Below are positions 1-7,985 of a stretch of 64,000 nucleotides of DNA, one piece after another. The notes under the pieces were generated by a model that had not been told where the DNA came from, ran no database searches, and saw only the letters and a program-made list of their open reading frames with translations. Location of the stretch: contig NZ_CP041687.1 of NCBI RefSeq assembly GCF_007362475.1, positions 1,922,001 to 1,986,000 on the forward strand, written 5' to 3'. Every line of letters begins with the position of its first letter. Positions within the stretch are counted from its first letter, which is position 1. The position numbers and the translations under genes are program-made. The stretch comes from Chryseobacterium sp. SNU WT5. GTDB lineage: Bacteria > Bacteroidota > Bacteroidia > Flavobacteriales > Weeksellaceae.

Positions 1-762
1 AGTCTTGGTGTTGTCATCACCGTAGTCGATGTTGAAATTGGTGAGTTTAATTTTATTTAAACCTAATTTTAAAGGACTTTGTTTTTGTAGAGAATCTACT
101 TTTTTTTCCACTTTATCGGTAACTTCTTCAAGCAAATCCTGTTTCAATTTCAAACGCAATCCATCCATATTGATGTCATTCATGGCGTAAGAATTCTTTT
201 CAAGATCGAAGGTTTTTACCCTGGTGTCAAAAGATTTGAAATAAAGATTGATGTCATTTCGGGATTGATTATCGATAAATGAAATACCGATATCTTTTAA
301 TTTGATTTTATCTAAAGAAATAATAAATGGTTTCGACGGCGTTTCTTCTTCATCTTTGGTAGCAAAAGCATCTAAAATATAATCGAAATTAAAAGTGCCA
401 TTTTCATTGCGAATGACATTTGCTTTCACACCTTGCAAATCAACGGAGGTAATGTCAGCCGTGTTATTAAGGAGTTTTGGAATATTTAAACCAACATCTA
501 ATTTTCTAGCAAAAAGAAGCGTGTCGACTTTCTGACCTTGCAGATAAAGATTTTCCATCACCAAACTATTCGGGAAGCCGACATAAACCCGGTCTAAACT
601 CACTTTGGTTTTTATCTTTTTTTCGAGATAATTCACCAATTTTCCTTTGGCAAAATTCTGGACAGATGGCAATTGTAAACTTAAAACCAAAACAATCACC
701 AACACCAATAATGATGCGATGAAGATTCCAGTATATTTTAAAATCTTTTTATAAATATTCAC
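1..762 (-). CDS. tamB: TamB-like translocation/assembly protein (5' part only)
   Basis: Open frame running off the left edge; 254 codons are visible from a GTG at 762-760 (read on the minus strand). Residues about 6-28 form one uncharged membrane anchor (IFIASLLVLVIVLVLSL region), followed by a long periplasmic part with the motifs KGKLVNYLEKKIKTKVSLD and LQGQKVDTLLFARKLDV that are typical of the N-terminal AsmA-like start of TamB/DUF490 proteins. In the family, TamB spans the periplasm and works with an Omp85 protein in outer-membrane protein or lipid transport. The GTG start is preferred because no ATG precedes the anchor and a TAnnTTTG box lies about 29 bases upstream. The C-terminal DUF490 domain is outside the window, so the assignment rests on the N-terminal architecture. 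Confidence 0.75.
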   Translation of the reverse strand, partial: MNIYKKILKYTGIFIASLLVLVIVLVLSLQLPSVQNFAKGKLVNYLEKKIKTKVSLDRVYVGFPNSLVMENLYLQGQKVDTLLFARKLDVGLNIPKLLNNTADITSVDLQGVKANVIRNENGTFNFDYILDAFATKDEEETPSKPFIISLDKIKLKDIGISFIDNQSRNDINLYFKSFDTRVKTFDLEKNSYAMNDINMDGLRLKLKQDLLEEVTDKVEKKVDSLQKQSPLKLGLNKIKLTNFNIDYGDDNTKT

Positions 763-790
763 AAGGGTAAATTAGAATTTGACAGTAATG

Positions 791-798
791 CAAAAATA
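791..798 (-). promoter_or_regulatory. -7 promoter box of tamB
   Basis: Minus-strand TATTTTTG followed by CA matches the Bacteroidota -7 consensus TAnnTTTG. It would give a leader of about 25 bases before the GTG of tamB. No clear -33 TTTG was found at the right distance. Confidence 0.5.
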
Positions 799-1142
799 CA
801 TTTTCTTTATTACAGCGTCTTTAAAAACTATTTTTTAACAGGCTGAAACTTGTATTTTGAAACAAATTGATTTCACATCAATTTTTATTCCTAAAATCTA
901 CTAATGAAAAGAAAGACATTGCTTTATAAAAGAACAACTTAATAATTCTAATATTGTTTATATTAAACTATTATTTCTTTGTAAAAAGAGAGTTAAATTG
1001 CAATAAGTACAAAGGTTTAATTTTTCAGACTACATTTCCGGAAACGTTTTGGTGGAAACAATGGTTTTGCTATAAAAAATCAAATTTTGCAAAAGATGTA
1101 GGATATTGGATTCTATTTTAAAGCTTTTTTTAACTAAAGCCA

Positions 1143-1150
1143 TATATTTG
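1143..1150 (+). promoter_or_regulatory. -7 promoter box of aroQ
   Basis: TATATTTG, a perfect TAnnTTTG box, ends 14 bases before the ATG at 1164. Transcription would begin about 1154, so the in-frame TTG at 1158 is inside a leader of only about 10 bases and ATG 1164 is the better start. Confidence 0.6.
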
Positions 1151-1163
1151 TAAAAATTTGAGC

Positions 1164-1577
1164 ATGAAAATTCTAATTCTTAATGGACCTAATCTAAATT
1201 TACTTGGAACGCGTGAACCCGAAATTTACGGAACTGTTTCAATGGATGATTACGTAATAAATTTGAGGACAGAATTTCCTCAGCATGAAATTTTCTCTGA
1301 TCAGTCAAATGTCGAAGGGGAGCTTATAAATCGGCTTCAAAAAAATGATTTTGATGCCTTGATCATTAATCCGGGTGCTTTTACTCATTATTCTTATGCG
1401 ATTGCTGATTGCCTGAAAAATATTTCTAAACCAAAGATTGAAGTTCATATTAGTAATATTTACAAAAGAGAAGAATTCCGCCAAAAGTCTGTTACCGCAG
1501 TAAATACAGATGGGGTGATAAGTGGGTTTGGAATGAAGGGTTACTTTCTAGCGATTTCAAGTTTAAGTTCTAAATAG
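1164..1577 (+). CDS. aroQ: 3-dehydroquinate dehydratase, type II
   Basis: Converts 3-dehydroquinate to 3-dehydroshikimate in the shikimate pathway; cytoplasmic, usually dodecameric. The 137-residue product has the whole family signature: NGPNLNLLG at the N-terminus, EIYGT with the catalytic Tyr, INPGAFTHYSYAI in the middle, and EVHISNIYKREEFR carrying the catalytic His. Length is slightly below the usual 140-150. An upstream TTG (1158) is in frame but would add only two residues and lies at the 5' end of the predicted transcript. It stands alone, convergent with the antiporter gene that follows on the other strand. Confidence 0.95.
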   Translation: MKILILNGPNLNLLGTREPEIYGTVSMDDYVINLRTEFPQHEIFSDQSNVEGELINRLQKNDFDALIINPGAFTHYSYAIADCLKNISKPKIEVHISNIYKREEFRQKSVTAVNTDGVISGFGMKGYFLAISSLSSK

Positions 1578-1612
1578 TGTGTTAAGCTGGAAAAGAAAGC
1601 TCAATCTATTTT

Positions 1613-3454
1613 CTAGTTTTGGTACTCTTCATATTCGTTCCATTGTGATTCATCGAAGGAATTGCTGTCTTCCGCTAGTAAATCTGCTTCTCTTTCCAGA
1701 TATTCTTTCATGGTAAACGTAACCTTGTCTTTCAGCTGTTCTTTTGCTAATTTCCTGGTCATCGCTTTGTCGATTACTGTAAATCGCTGTCCTAATCTGC
1801 GGGCAGCATAAGCTCTCATTCCCGTCGCTTTTAAAATATCAACAGCCATATTTACCGCAGTTCCGAGGGTTTCTCTGTAAATGTCATCCACACCATTGTT
1901 GATAAAGTCATACGCATCTGAACGATTTTTCGCTCTTACGAAAATTTTCATCTGAGGGAAGTTTTCTCTGGCGTATTCCAATATAAATTTATTTTTTTCT
2001 GGACTGTCTAAACATAAGATGAGTAAATCTGCAGTCTCTGCGCCTGCGGAGCGGAGAATCCCAGGTTTTGCAGCGTCACCGAAGTAAACTTTAAATCCAT
2101 TCGATCTTAATAAATTAACCCGTTCAGGATCATTGTCCAAGACGGTCGCAGTGATTCCATTCACACGCAGTAATCGTCCTACCGTACTTCCAAAATGCCC
2201 AAAACCAACGATGATTATTTTTTGCATTTTGATTGGTGTGTCCAGTTCCTCAGGTTCTTTTTTTATGTTGTGAGTCCTGGGCTCAATAAATTTTTCATTA
2301 ATAATAAGAAGGATTGGTGTGACACACATCGTAATCGCAGTTATGGCCATTAATTGTGCATTTAATTTTGGATCCAGTAAGTAGAGGTTAGTTGAATAGT
2401 TGATAAGTACAAAAGCAAATTCGCCAATCTGCGCAAGCCCAAATGCTACTAAGAAATTCTGATGTAGTTTTAATTTAAAGAACTTTCCAACACCCATTAA
2501 AACACCAAATTTTACAATCAGTACTACTACGGTGGTCGTAAAAATAAACATGGGGTCTTCCATGATGACGAAAAAGTTAATTGTGGCGCCTACACTAACA
2601 AAGAAGACTGCTAAAAGCAACCCTTTGAAGGGATCGATTTGACTTTCCAGCTCATGACGAAATTCGCTTGTTGCCAACATAACGCCTGCAATAAAAGCGC
2701 CTAAAGCTGCACTGAGACCAACAGAATTCATTAATTCAGAAACTCCAATCACCAAAAAAAGAGAAGAAGCAGTCAACAGTTCATTCATTCCTGATCTCGA
2801 AACGTATCTTAAAAAAGGAACGAAAATATAGCGACCCAAAATAATCAATGCTGCAATACCTAAAATAATAGAAAATGGCTGCAGCCAATCGGGTAGCAAC
2901 TGCAAAAGGATTTGATTCTCATTTTTCTCTGATTGCTGTGCAATAACCGGTAATAATGCTAATATCGGAATCACTGCAATATCCTGAAAGAGTAGAATAG
3001 AGAAAGAAGCCTCGCCAACTTCTGTTCGGAAAATGTTTTTTTCTTTTAGGGTTTGCAAAACAATCGCTGTAGAGGACATTCCAAAACATAAAGCTGCAAC
3101 CAGCGCTTTGTCTGTACGCCAACCGGCCCAATAAAAAATTAGAAAGAGTATGGATATCGTGAAAGCCATTTGCCCAAGACCCATTCCAATAATTTTTTTC
3201 CTGATAACCCAGAATTTTTTCGGTTCAATTTCTAATCCCACCAAAAAAAGCAACATAATAACACCAAATTCTGTGGCGTCCATAATATCTTTGGAATCAT
3301 TTCCAGTAAGTTTTAATCCAAAGGGGCCGATGATTATTCCACCCAAAATAAATCCGATCACCGAGCTTAAGCCCAGTTTACGAACCAGTGGAACCATAAT
3401 AATTGCAGCTCCCAAAAATATTAAGGCAGTTTGTGCCAATGATGCTTCAGCCAT
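1613..3454 (-). CDS. Monovalent cation:H+ antiporter, CPA2 family, with RCK domain
   Basis: 613-residue inner-membrane transporter of the KefB/KefC type. Residues 1 to about 385 contain a dozen hydrophobic segments (Na_H_Exchanger fold, with GFILGGIIIGPFG near residue 35 and GLSAALGAFIAGVMLA near 250). Residues from about 410 form a cytosolic TrkA-N/RCK domain with the nucleotide-binding glycine motif VGFGHFG and an acidic Asp after the second strand (TVLDND). Family members exchange K+ or Na+ for H+ and Kef proteins are gated by glutathione adducts. The start codon overlaps the stop of the upstream flavoprotein gene by one base, so the two are translationally coupled, which matches the kefC-kefF arrangement. 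Ion specificity cannot be read from sequence. Confidence 0.9.
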   Translation of the reverse strand: MAEASLAQTALIFLGAAIIMVPLVRKLGLSSVIGFILGGIIIGPFGLKLTGNDSKDIMDATEFGVIMLLFLVGLEIEPKKFWVIRKKIIGMGLGQMAFTISILFLIFYWAGWRTDKALVAALCFGMSSTAIVLQTLKEKNIFRTEVGEASFSILLFQDIAVIPILALLPVIAQQSEKNENQILLQLLPDWLQPFSIILGIAALIILGRYIFVPFLRYVSRSGMNELLTASSLFLVIGVSELMNSVGLSAALGAFIAGVMLATSEFRHELESQIDPFKGLLLAVFFVSVGATINFFVIMEDPMFIFTTTVVVLIVKFGVLMGVGKFFKLKLHQNFLVAFGLAQIGEFAFVLINYSTNLYLLDPKLNAQLMAITAITMCVTPILLIINEKFIEPRTHNIKKEPEELDTPIKMQKIIIVGFGHFGSTVGRLLRVNGITATVLDNDPERVNLLRSNGFKVYFGDAAKPGILRSAGAETADLLILCLDSPEKNKFILEYARENFPQMKIFVRAKNRSDAYDFINNGVDDIYRETLGTAVNMAVDILKATGMRAYAARRLGQRFTVIDKAMTRKLAKEQLKDKVTFTMKEYLEREADLLAEDSNSFDESQWNEYEEYQN

Positions 3455-3972
3455 TATGTATTTAAGCTTTTTATAATTTTAGCGGTAATTTCTTTTAATT
3501 GATCCTCCTCCAGATCATCTGCTTCATAGACTGCTATAATTTCTTTAATTTCAATGCCGTTTACTTCTAGAGAGAGCATAAGTGTTTTCATCAACTCCTT
3601 GATCGTAGTATGGTAAAGGCCGTCTTTCTGATAATTTTCTGCGCTCGCGCCAATAGTCACAATGATAATGGCATCTTTATTATTTAAAGGATGCTTACTT
3701 TCTGCTTTCCAGCTCATATCAAAAACTTCATCAATCCAAAGTTTCAATAAGGGAGGAAGTCCAAACCAAATAAGCGGAAAATGAAAAACCAACCGCTCAA
3801 ATTCTTTGATTCTTTTCCGTTCGCGGAACGTCAAAATGTGAAAATCAGGATATTCTTCGTATAAATCTTTAAAAATCAAATCATCCGAAGTGCTATACGC
3901 TTTGATCAACTCTAAATTTGTTGAAGAGTATTCGAAATAGGGGTGGGCAAAGATGGCAAGCGTTTTTTTCAC
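3454..3972 (-). CDS. Kef-type NAD(P)H:quinone oxidoreductase, ancillary subunit
   Basis: 172-residue flavodoxin-like protein. The N-terminus TLAIFAHPYFE is the first strand and phosphate loop, and HFPLIWFGLPPLLKLWID (residues about 64-81) is the signature of the KefF/KefG/MdaB quinone reductases. FMN-dependent proteins of this group activate the neighbouring Kef antiporter and reduce quinones. Its stop overlaps the antiporter ATG by one base (TAATG), which supports this role. The only start giving a full first strand is GTG at 3972. This GTG touches a TAnnTTTG-like box, so the real promoter position is unclear. Confidence 0.85.
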   Translation of the reverse strand: MKKTLAIFAHPYFEYSSTNLELIKAYSTSDDLIFKDLYEEYPDFHILTFRERKRIKEFERLVFHFPLIWFGLPPLLKLWIDEVFDMSWKAESKHPLNNKDAIIIVTIGASAENYQKDGLYHTTIKELMKTLMLSLEVNGIEIKEIIAVYEADDLEEDQLKEITAKIIKSLNT

Positions 3973-4041
3973 AAAAATATTATTTCCCTAAAAATACTGA
4001 AAAATTTAAAAAATAATCTATTGTATGCAGGAAATCTTTAT

Positions 4042-4049
4042 TATTTTTG
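4042..4049 (+). promoter_or_regulatory. -7 promoter box directly before the 4053 gene
   Basis: TATTTTTG ends only three bases before the ATG at 4053. With the usual offset the transcript would begin at or next to the start codon. This argues that the in-frame TTG at 4047, which is part of the box, is not the start. Confidence 0.45.
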
Positions 4050-4052
4050 AAT

Positions 4053-5204
4053 ATGGTGCAATTAAAAGTGGATACGAAAGAGGGTAAAAGAGAGTTTTTA
4101 AACTTTCCAGCACGTTTGTTCTCCAAGGATAAAAATTACATTCGACCATTAGATCAGGATATTGAAAAGATTTTTGACCCGAAAAAGAACAAGTTTTTCA
4201 AATTGGGTGAATGTGAGAGGTATCTCTTTAAGAATGAAAAAGGAGAAACTGTTGGAAAAATTGCCGTTTTTATTAATAAAAAGTACAAGCAGAGCCAACT
4301 CACTGGGGGAATTGGTTTTTTTGATTGTATTGATGATCAGAAAGTCGCAGATTTTATATTTGATTTCTGTAAAGATTGGCTTCAGCAAAAAGGTATGGAG
4401 GCCATGGATGGACCCATTAATTTTGGAGAGCGAGATCAGTTTTGGGGCTTGCTGATTGAAGGTTTTTCTGAACCTTTATACGCTATGAATTATAATCCGC
4501 CTTATTATAAAAACCTTTTTGAAAACTATGGTTTTGAAATCTTTTTCAACCAATTGTGTTTTGGTAGGAAAATTCATGATCCTGTGGCTCAGAATTTTAT
4601 GGATATGCACGAGCGGATTTCTAAAAATGAAAACATTACTGCAAAGCCATTAAAAATTAAGTATTTAAACAAATTTGCGGAGGATTTCGCAGAGGTTTAC
4701 AATAAAGCATGGGCAAGCCATGGTGAAGGAAAACAATTTACCACTACCCAAACTCTAAAATTATTTAATAATTTGAAGCCTGTTATTAATGAGCATATAT
4801 CATGGTTCGTTTATGAAAATGAAAAACCAATTGCTTTTTGGATGAATATTCCCGATTTAAATCAATGGTTTAAATTCTTTAACGGTAAGTTTGGTATTTT
4901 GCAGAAAATTGCTTTTCTAATCATTAAAAAGTTTCGAAAGAACAGAAAAATGGTTGGGTTGGTTTTTGGGATTGTCCCCGAATGGCAACGTAAAGGAATC
5001 GATGGATTTTTAATCTGGGAAGGGACCAAGCATTTCAAAGAGACTACTGATTTTGAAGATTATGAAATGCAGTGGATCGGTGATTTTAATCCGAAGATGA
5101 TAAAAATTGCGAAAAATTTAGAAACTTCAGTTTCTAGAAAATTGGCAACCTACCGATATCTTTTTGATCGGGAAAAGGAATTTGAGAAACATAAAGTTTT
5201 GTAA
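4053..5204 (+). CDS. YghO-like acyltransferase-fold protein
   Basis: 383-residue cytoplasmic protein similar in pattern to E. coli YghO and other GNAT-related hypothetical proteins. Marks are FLNFPARLFSKDKNYIRPL at the N-terminus, a region GGIGFFDCIDD (about residue 85), and a C-terminal segment VGLVFGIVPEWQRKGIDGF (about residues 305-323), which looks like the Q/RxxGxG/A acetyl-CoA loop of GNAT enzymes although the loop is shortened. Substrate unknown. It is divergent from the Kef flavoprotein gene with only about 80 bases between, so they may share control. No signal peptide or membrane segment. Confidence 0.65.
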   Translation: MVQLKVDTKEGKREFLNFPARLFSKDKNYIRPLDQDIEKIFDPKKNKFFKLGECERYLFKNEKGETVGKIAVFINKKYKQSQLTGGIGFFDCIDDQKVADFIFDFCKDWLQQKGMEAMDGPINFGERDQFWGLLIEGFSEPLYAMNYNPPYYKNLFENYGFEIFFNQLCFGRKIHDPVAQNFMDMHERISKNENITAKPLKIKYLNKFAEDFAEVYNKAWASHGEGKQFTTTQTLKLFNNLKPVINEHISWFVYENEKPIAFWMNIPDLNQWFKFFNGKFGILQKIAFLIIKKFRKNRKMVGLVFGIVPEWQRKGIDGFLIWEGTKHFKETTDFEDYEMQWIGDFNPKMIKIAKNLETSVSRKLATYRYLFDREKEFEKHKVL

Positions 5205-5207
5205 TAT

Positions 5208-6929
5208 TTATGCCTCCATATTATTAAACTTTACATCGCGTATACTTAAGAAGTAAGTTACATTGCCTTTCCAATGATTTTCTTCAGCGGTAAAGGCGAT
5301 ATCAAAACGTTTTTGTCGAAAGTCATCTGCATACTTACCTAGTTTAAAACCAATGCATTCAATGTTTTTGCCAGTTGATTCCTGGCGGATAAAAAACTTA
5401 AGATGGCTATTGTCTTTTCCCATAATTTTCACATATCCTGCAACTTTTACATTCTTCAATACTAGCACAGGTTTCATATTATCGGGACCGAAAGGCGCCA
5501 ATTTGCGATGAAAATTAAAGAAATCTTTATTCAGATCATCAATCTCAACTACAGAATCTATCGTTATGCTTGGCTCGATCTGATGTTCCTGAATTTTTGC
5601 AGCAACTACTTTTTCAAACTTTTCTTTGAATAATTCAAATTTATCTTTTTCCATAGATAATCCTGCTGCTGCGGGATGACCACCAAATTTCAAAAACAGA
5701 TCAGAGCACATTTCTAAAGCATGGTGAACATCAAAATCAGCGACCGATCTTGCAGAAGCAACGATTTCACCATTGTTACCATCTGCGAAAACGAGCGTCG
5801 GTTTATAATAGGTTTCAATTAAACGAGAAGCAACAATCCCGATAACTCCTTTATTCCAGTTTGGACCATAAACTACCGTACTGAAGTTCTTGAGTTGTCC
5901 AGTGGTTTCTACCTGTAATAAGGCTTCTGTGGTACTACTCATATCCATTTCTCGTCTGGAATCGTTAAGGTTTATGATGTCGTTTACGATTTGATGAGCA
6001 TGTTTAAGGTTATCAGAAACCATTAATTCTACCGCAGCCTTTCCTTGAGAAATGCGACCGGCAGCGTTTATCTTAGGTGCAATTTCAAAAACAATATTTG
6101 AGATTTCGAAAGTGGCTAATTTATCTTCTGGAATGAGCATTCTTAAACCGAGATTTCGAGTTTTTCGTAATACTTTTAAACCTTGTTTTGCTAAAACTCG
6201 ATTTTCACCGCTCATCGACACAATATCGGCCGCAATAGAAATTGCGAGTAGATCCGTTAATTCGAAAAGTTCCGCTTCCGGTATTTTATAGATGGTGTTT
6301 AGGCCTTGACAAAGCTTAAAGCCTACGCCACAACCAGAAAGTTCTTTAAATGGATAGCGGCAGTCTTTTCGCTTAGGATCCAGAACTGCAACCGCTGCCG
6401 GTATTTCTTCACCAGGTAAATGATGATCACATATAATAAAGTCAACTCCAAATTTTTTCGCGTACTCAATTTTATCTAATGCTTTAATACCGCAATCGAG
6501 CGCAATAATCACGGAATATCCATTTTTGCTTGCGTAATCAATCCCTTCCTCCGAAATTCCGTATCCTTCAATATTTCTATCAGGGATATAGTATTCTAAA
6601 TATTTTCTTTCAACGATTTTGCTGAGATACAAGTAAACTAGGGCAACAGCAGTAGTTCCATCAACATCATAATCACCATATACCATGATTTTTTCGCCAT
6701 TTTCGATCGCTGTTGCGATTCGATCTACGGCAAGTTGCATATCCTTCATTAAAAAAGGATTGTGAATATCGTTGAGGTTTGGTTTAAAGAACTCGCGGGC
6801 TTTTTGGTAATTATCAATACCACGAAGGACTAAAATTTTGGATTCAAATGTTCCAAAACCCAGGGAGGAGCTTATTGCGTCCACGGTATCCTCATCTGGT
6901 GCGGCTTTGTAAATCCATTTTTGACTCAT
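5208..6929 (-). CDS. recJ: Single-stranded-DNA-specific exonuclease RecJ
   Basis: 5'-3' exonuclease on single-stranded DNA used in recombination and mismatch repair. The 573-residue product has the DHH domain motifs GDYDVDGT (about residue 80), a second Asp in ALDCG, and CDHHLPG, then the DHHA1 motif FGGHPAAAGLSM and an OB-like C-terminus. I choose ATG 6929 (MSQKWIYK). The frame is open for 21 more codons upstream, but a promoter box lies at 6937-6944, so those codons are probably not transcribed, and the family starts near this point. Convergent with the 4053 gene, three bases apart, with no visible terminator between. Confidence 0.95.
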   Translation of the reverse strand: MSQKWIYKAAPDEDTVDAISSSLGFGTFESKILVLRGIDNYQKAREFFKPNLNDIHNPFLMKDMQLAVDRIATAIENGEKIMVYGDYDVDGTTAVALVYLYLSKIVERKYLEYYIPDRNIEGYGISEEGIDYASKNGYSVIIALDCGIKALDKIEYAKKFGVDFIICDHHLPGEEIPAAVAVLDPKRKDCRYPFKELSGCGVGFKLCQGLNTIYKIPEAELFELTDLLAISIAADIVSMSGENRVLAKQGLKVLRKTRNLGLRMLIPEDKLATFEISNIVFEIAPKINAAGRISQGKAAVELMVSDNLKHAHQIVNDIINLNDSRREMDMSSTTEALLQVETTGQLKNFSTVVYGPNWNKGVIGIVASRLIETYYKPTLVFADGNNGEIVASARSVADFDVHHALEMCSDLFLKFGGHPAAAGLSMEKDKFELFKEKFEKVVAAKIQEHQIEPSITIDSVVEIDDLNKDFFNFHRKLAPFGPDNMKPVLVLKNVKVAGYVKIMGKDNSHLKFFIRQESTGKNIECIGFKLGKYADDFRQKRFDIAFTAEENHWKGNVTYFLSIRDVKFNNMEA

Positions 6930-6936
6930 AATGTTA

Positions 6937-6944
6937 CAAAAATA
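6937..6944 (-). promoter_or_regulatory. -7 promoter box of recJ
   Basis: Minus-strand TATTTTTG whose last G is eight bases before the recJ ATG. Predicted leader is only about four bases. Confidence 0.5.
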
Positions 6945-7074
6945 GGAAAAATTTGTGAGCTCATAACTTGTTGAACAGGTGCAGAAAATCAAAAATAGGT
7001 CAAATGTAAAAGTTTGATTTTTTCCGGTTAATATTATTAATAGAATTAGCTTTTTATTATGGAAACTGAATTTA

Positions 7075-7149
7075 TTTATGATAATTATTAAATAATCATA
7101 AAATAAAAAATAATTTTCAACACTGATAATCAGTAGGTTATGTATTTTG
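7075..7149 (+). promoter_or_regulatory. Two palindromes and -7-like box upstream of the ferritin-like pair
   Basis: Arms TTTATGAT (7075-7082) and ATCATAAA (7095-7102) enclose a perfect 6-1-6 palindrome ATTATTAAATAAT (7084-7096). Further down lies the perfect 6-1-6 palindrome ACTGATAATCAGT (7122-7134), followed eight bases later by TATTTTG (7143-7149), a -7 box one T short of consensus. The second palindrome therefore covers the place of the -33 element, a normal position for a repressor operator. Confidence 0.4.
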
Positions 7150-7235
7150 TAAAATTAATTATCAATTTCTAAATCTAAATTTTATTCTACGTCGTAGTTA
7201 TTAATAGAACCTTATTAATCAACAAATAAAATAGT

Positions 7236-7943
7236 ATGGAAAAAACAGTACATGTGTCCAATAAAGGTGCAACCTTGGATACGAGCAGAAGAAACTTCTT
7301 AAAGTTAGGGGGCGTAGGTCTAATGGTTGCCGGCCTTACCATCGCAGGATGTAGAGAAGATGATTACCAATTTCCGATGGATGATGTTTTCGATTTAGGG
7401 AAAGGAGATTTAGGGATTCTTAATTATGCCTACGCATTAGAGCAGTTAGAGGCAGACTTTTATACCAAAGTAGTCAATAATTTTTATAGAGGAATTAACG
7501 ATGAAGAAAGACAACTATTCACCGATATCTATCATCATGAAGTAATACACCGAGACTTTTTCAAAGCTGCAATTAGCGGTGCTACGAGCAGTATTTTACC
7601 AAAGCTCGAATTTAAATATGATGGAGTAGATTTTAACAGTAGAGACTCTATTTTAGCAACATCCAAAGCATTGGAAGATACTGGAGTTGCAGCATACAAT
7701 GGTGCTGGTAAATATATTAGTAACCTGGATTATTTAGTTATCGCAGGAAAAATAGTTTCTGTTGAGGCAAGACACGCCTCTGCAATCAGAAATATAATTA
7801 ATCCAGGATCGGGTGATTTTTCTGGTGACGATGTAATCGATGTTAATGGACTTGATTTGGCTAAAGACCCAAAAGATATTGTGAAAATTGCCGGCGGATT
7901 TATCAAGACGCCTTTCACTTGGAAAGAACAGGGGATCGGTTAA
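7236..7943 (+). CDS. Ferritin-like protein with Tat signal and lipobox
   Basis: 235-residue exported protein. The N-terminus has SRRNFLKLGG (residues 17-26), a twin-arginine signal, followed by a hydrophobic stretch ending LTIAGC (lipobox, Cys about 39), so it is probably a Tat-exported lipoprotein. The rest matches the Ferritin_2 type: a four-helix bundle with ALEQLEADFY, HHEVIHRDF, ALEDTG and VEARHAS, which give the E, ExxH, E, ExxH ligands of a di-iron site. Function inside the family is uncertain; iron or peroxide handling in the periplasm is an inference. It is followed 42 bases later by a paralogue, so they are likely an operon with the palindromes upstream as operator. Confidence 0.8.
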   Translation: MEKTVHVSNKGATLDTSRRNFLKLGGVGLMVAGLTIAGCREDDYQFPMDDVFDLGKGDLGILNYAYALEQLEADFYTKVVNNFYRGINDEERQLFTDIYHHEVIHRDFFKAAISGATSSILPKLEFKYDGVDFNSRDSILATSKALEDTGVAAYNGAGKYISNLDYLVIAGKIVSVEARHASAIRNIINPGSGDFSGDDVIDVNGLDLAKDPKDIVKIAGGFIKTPFTWKEQGIG

Positions 7944-7985
7944 TCGCGACGTTTTTAAATTATTAATTAAAAAAAAGAAATTATT

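Larger units (their letters stand above)
763..1157. other. Intergenic region tamB/aroQ, no gene seen
   Basis: About 395 bases of AT-rich sequence between divergent genes. It holds the tamB box (791-798) and the aroQ box (1143-1150). I see no ORF with coding character, no RNA gene and no strong hairpin in between. Confidence 0.6.

Noticed and set aside
1575..1615. Weak AAGCT/AGCTT hairpin between aroQ and the antiporter gene
   Set aside because: Short stem with mismatches and no T-run.
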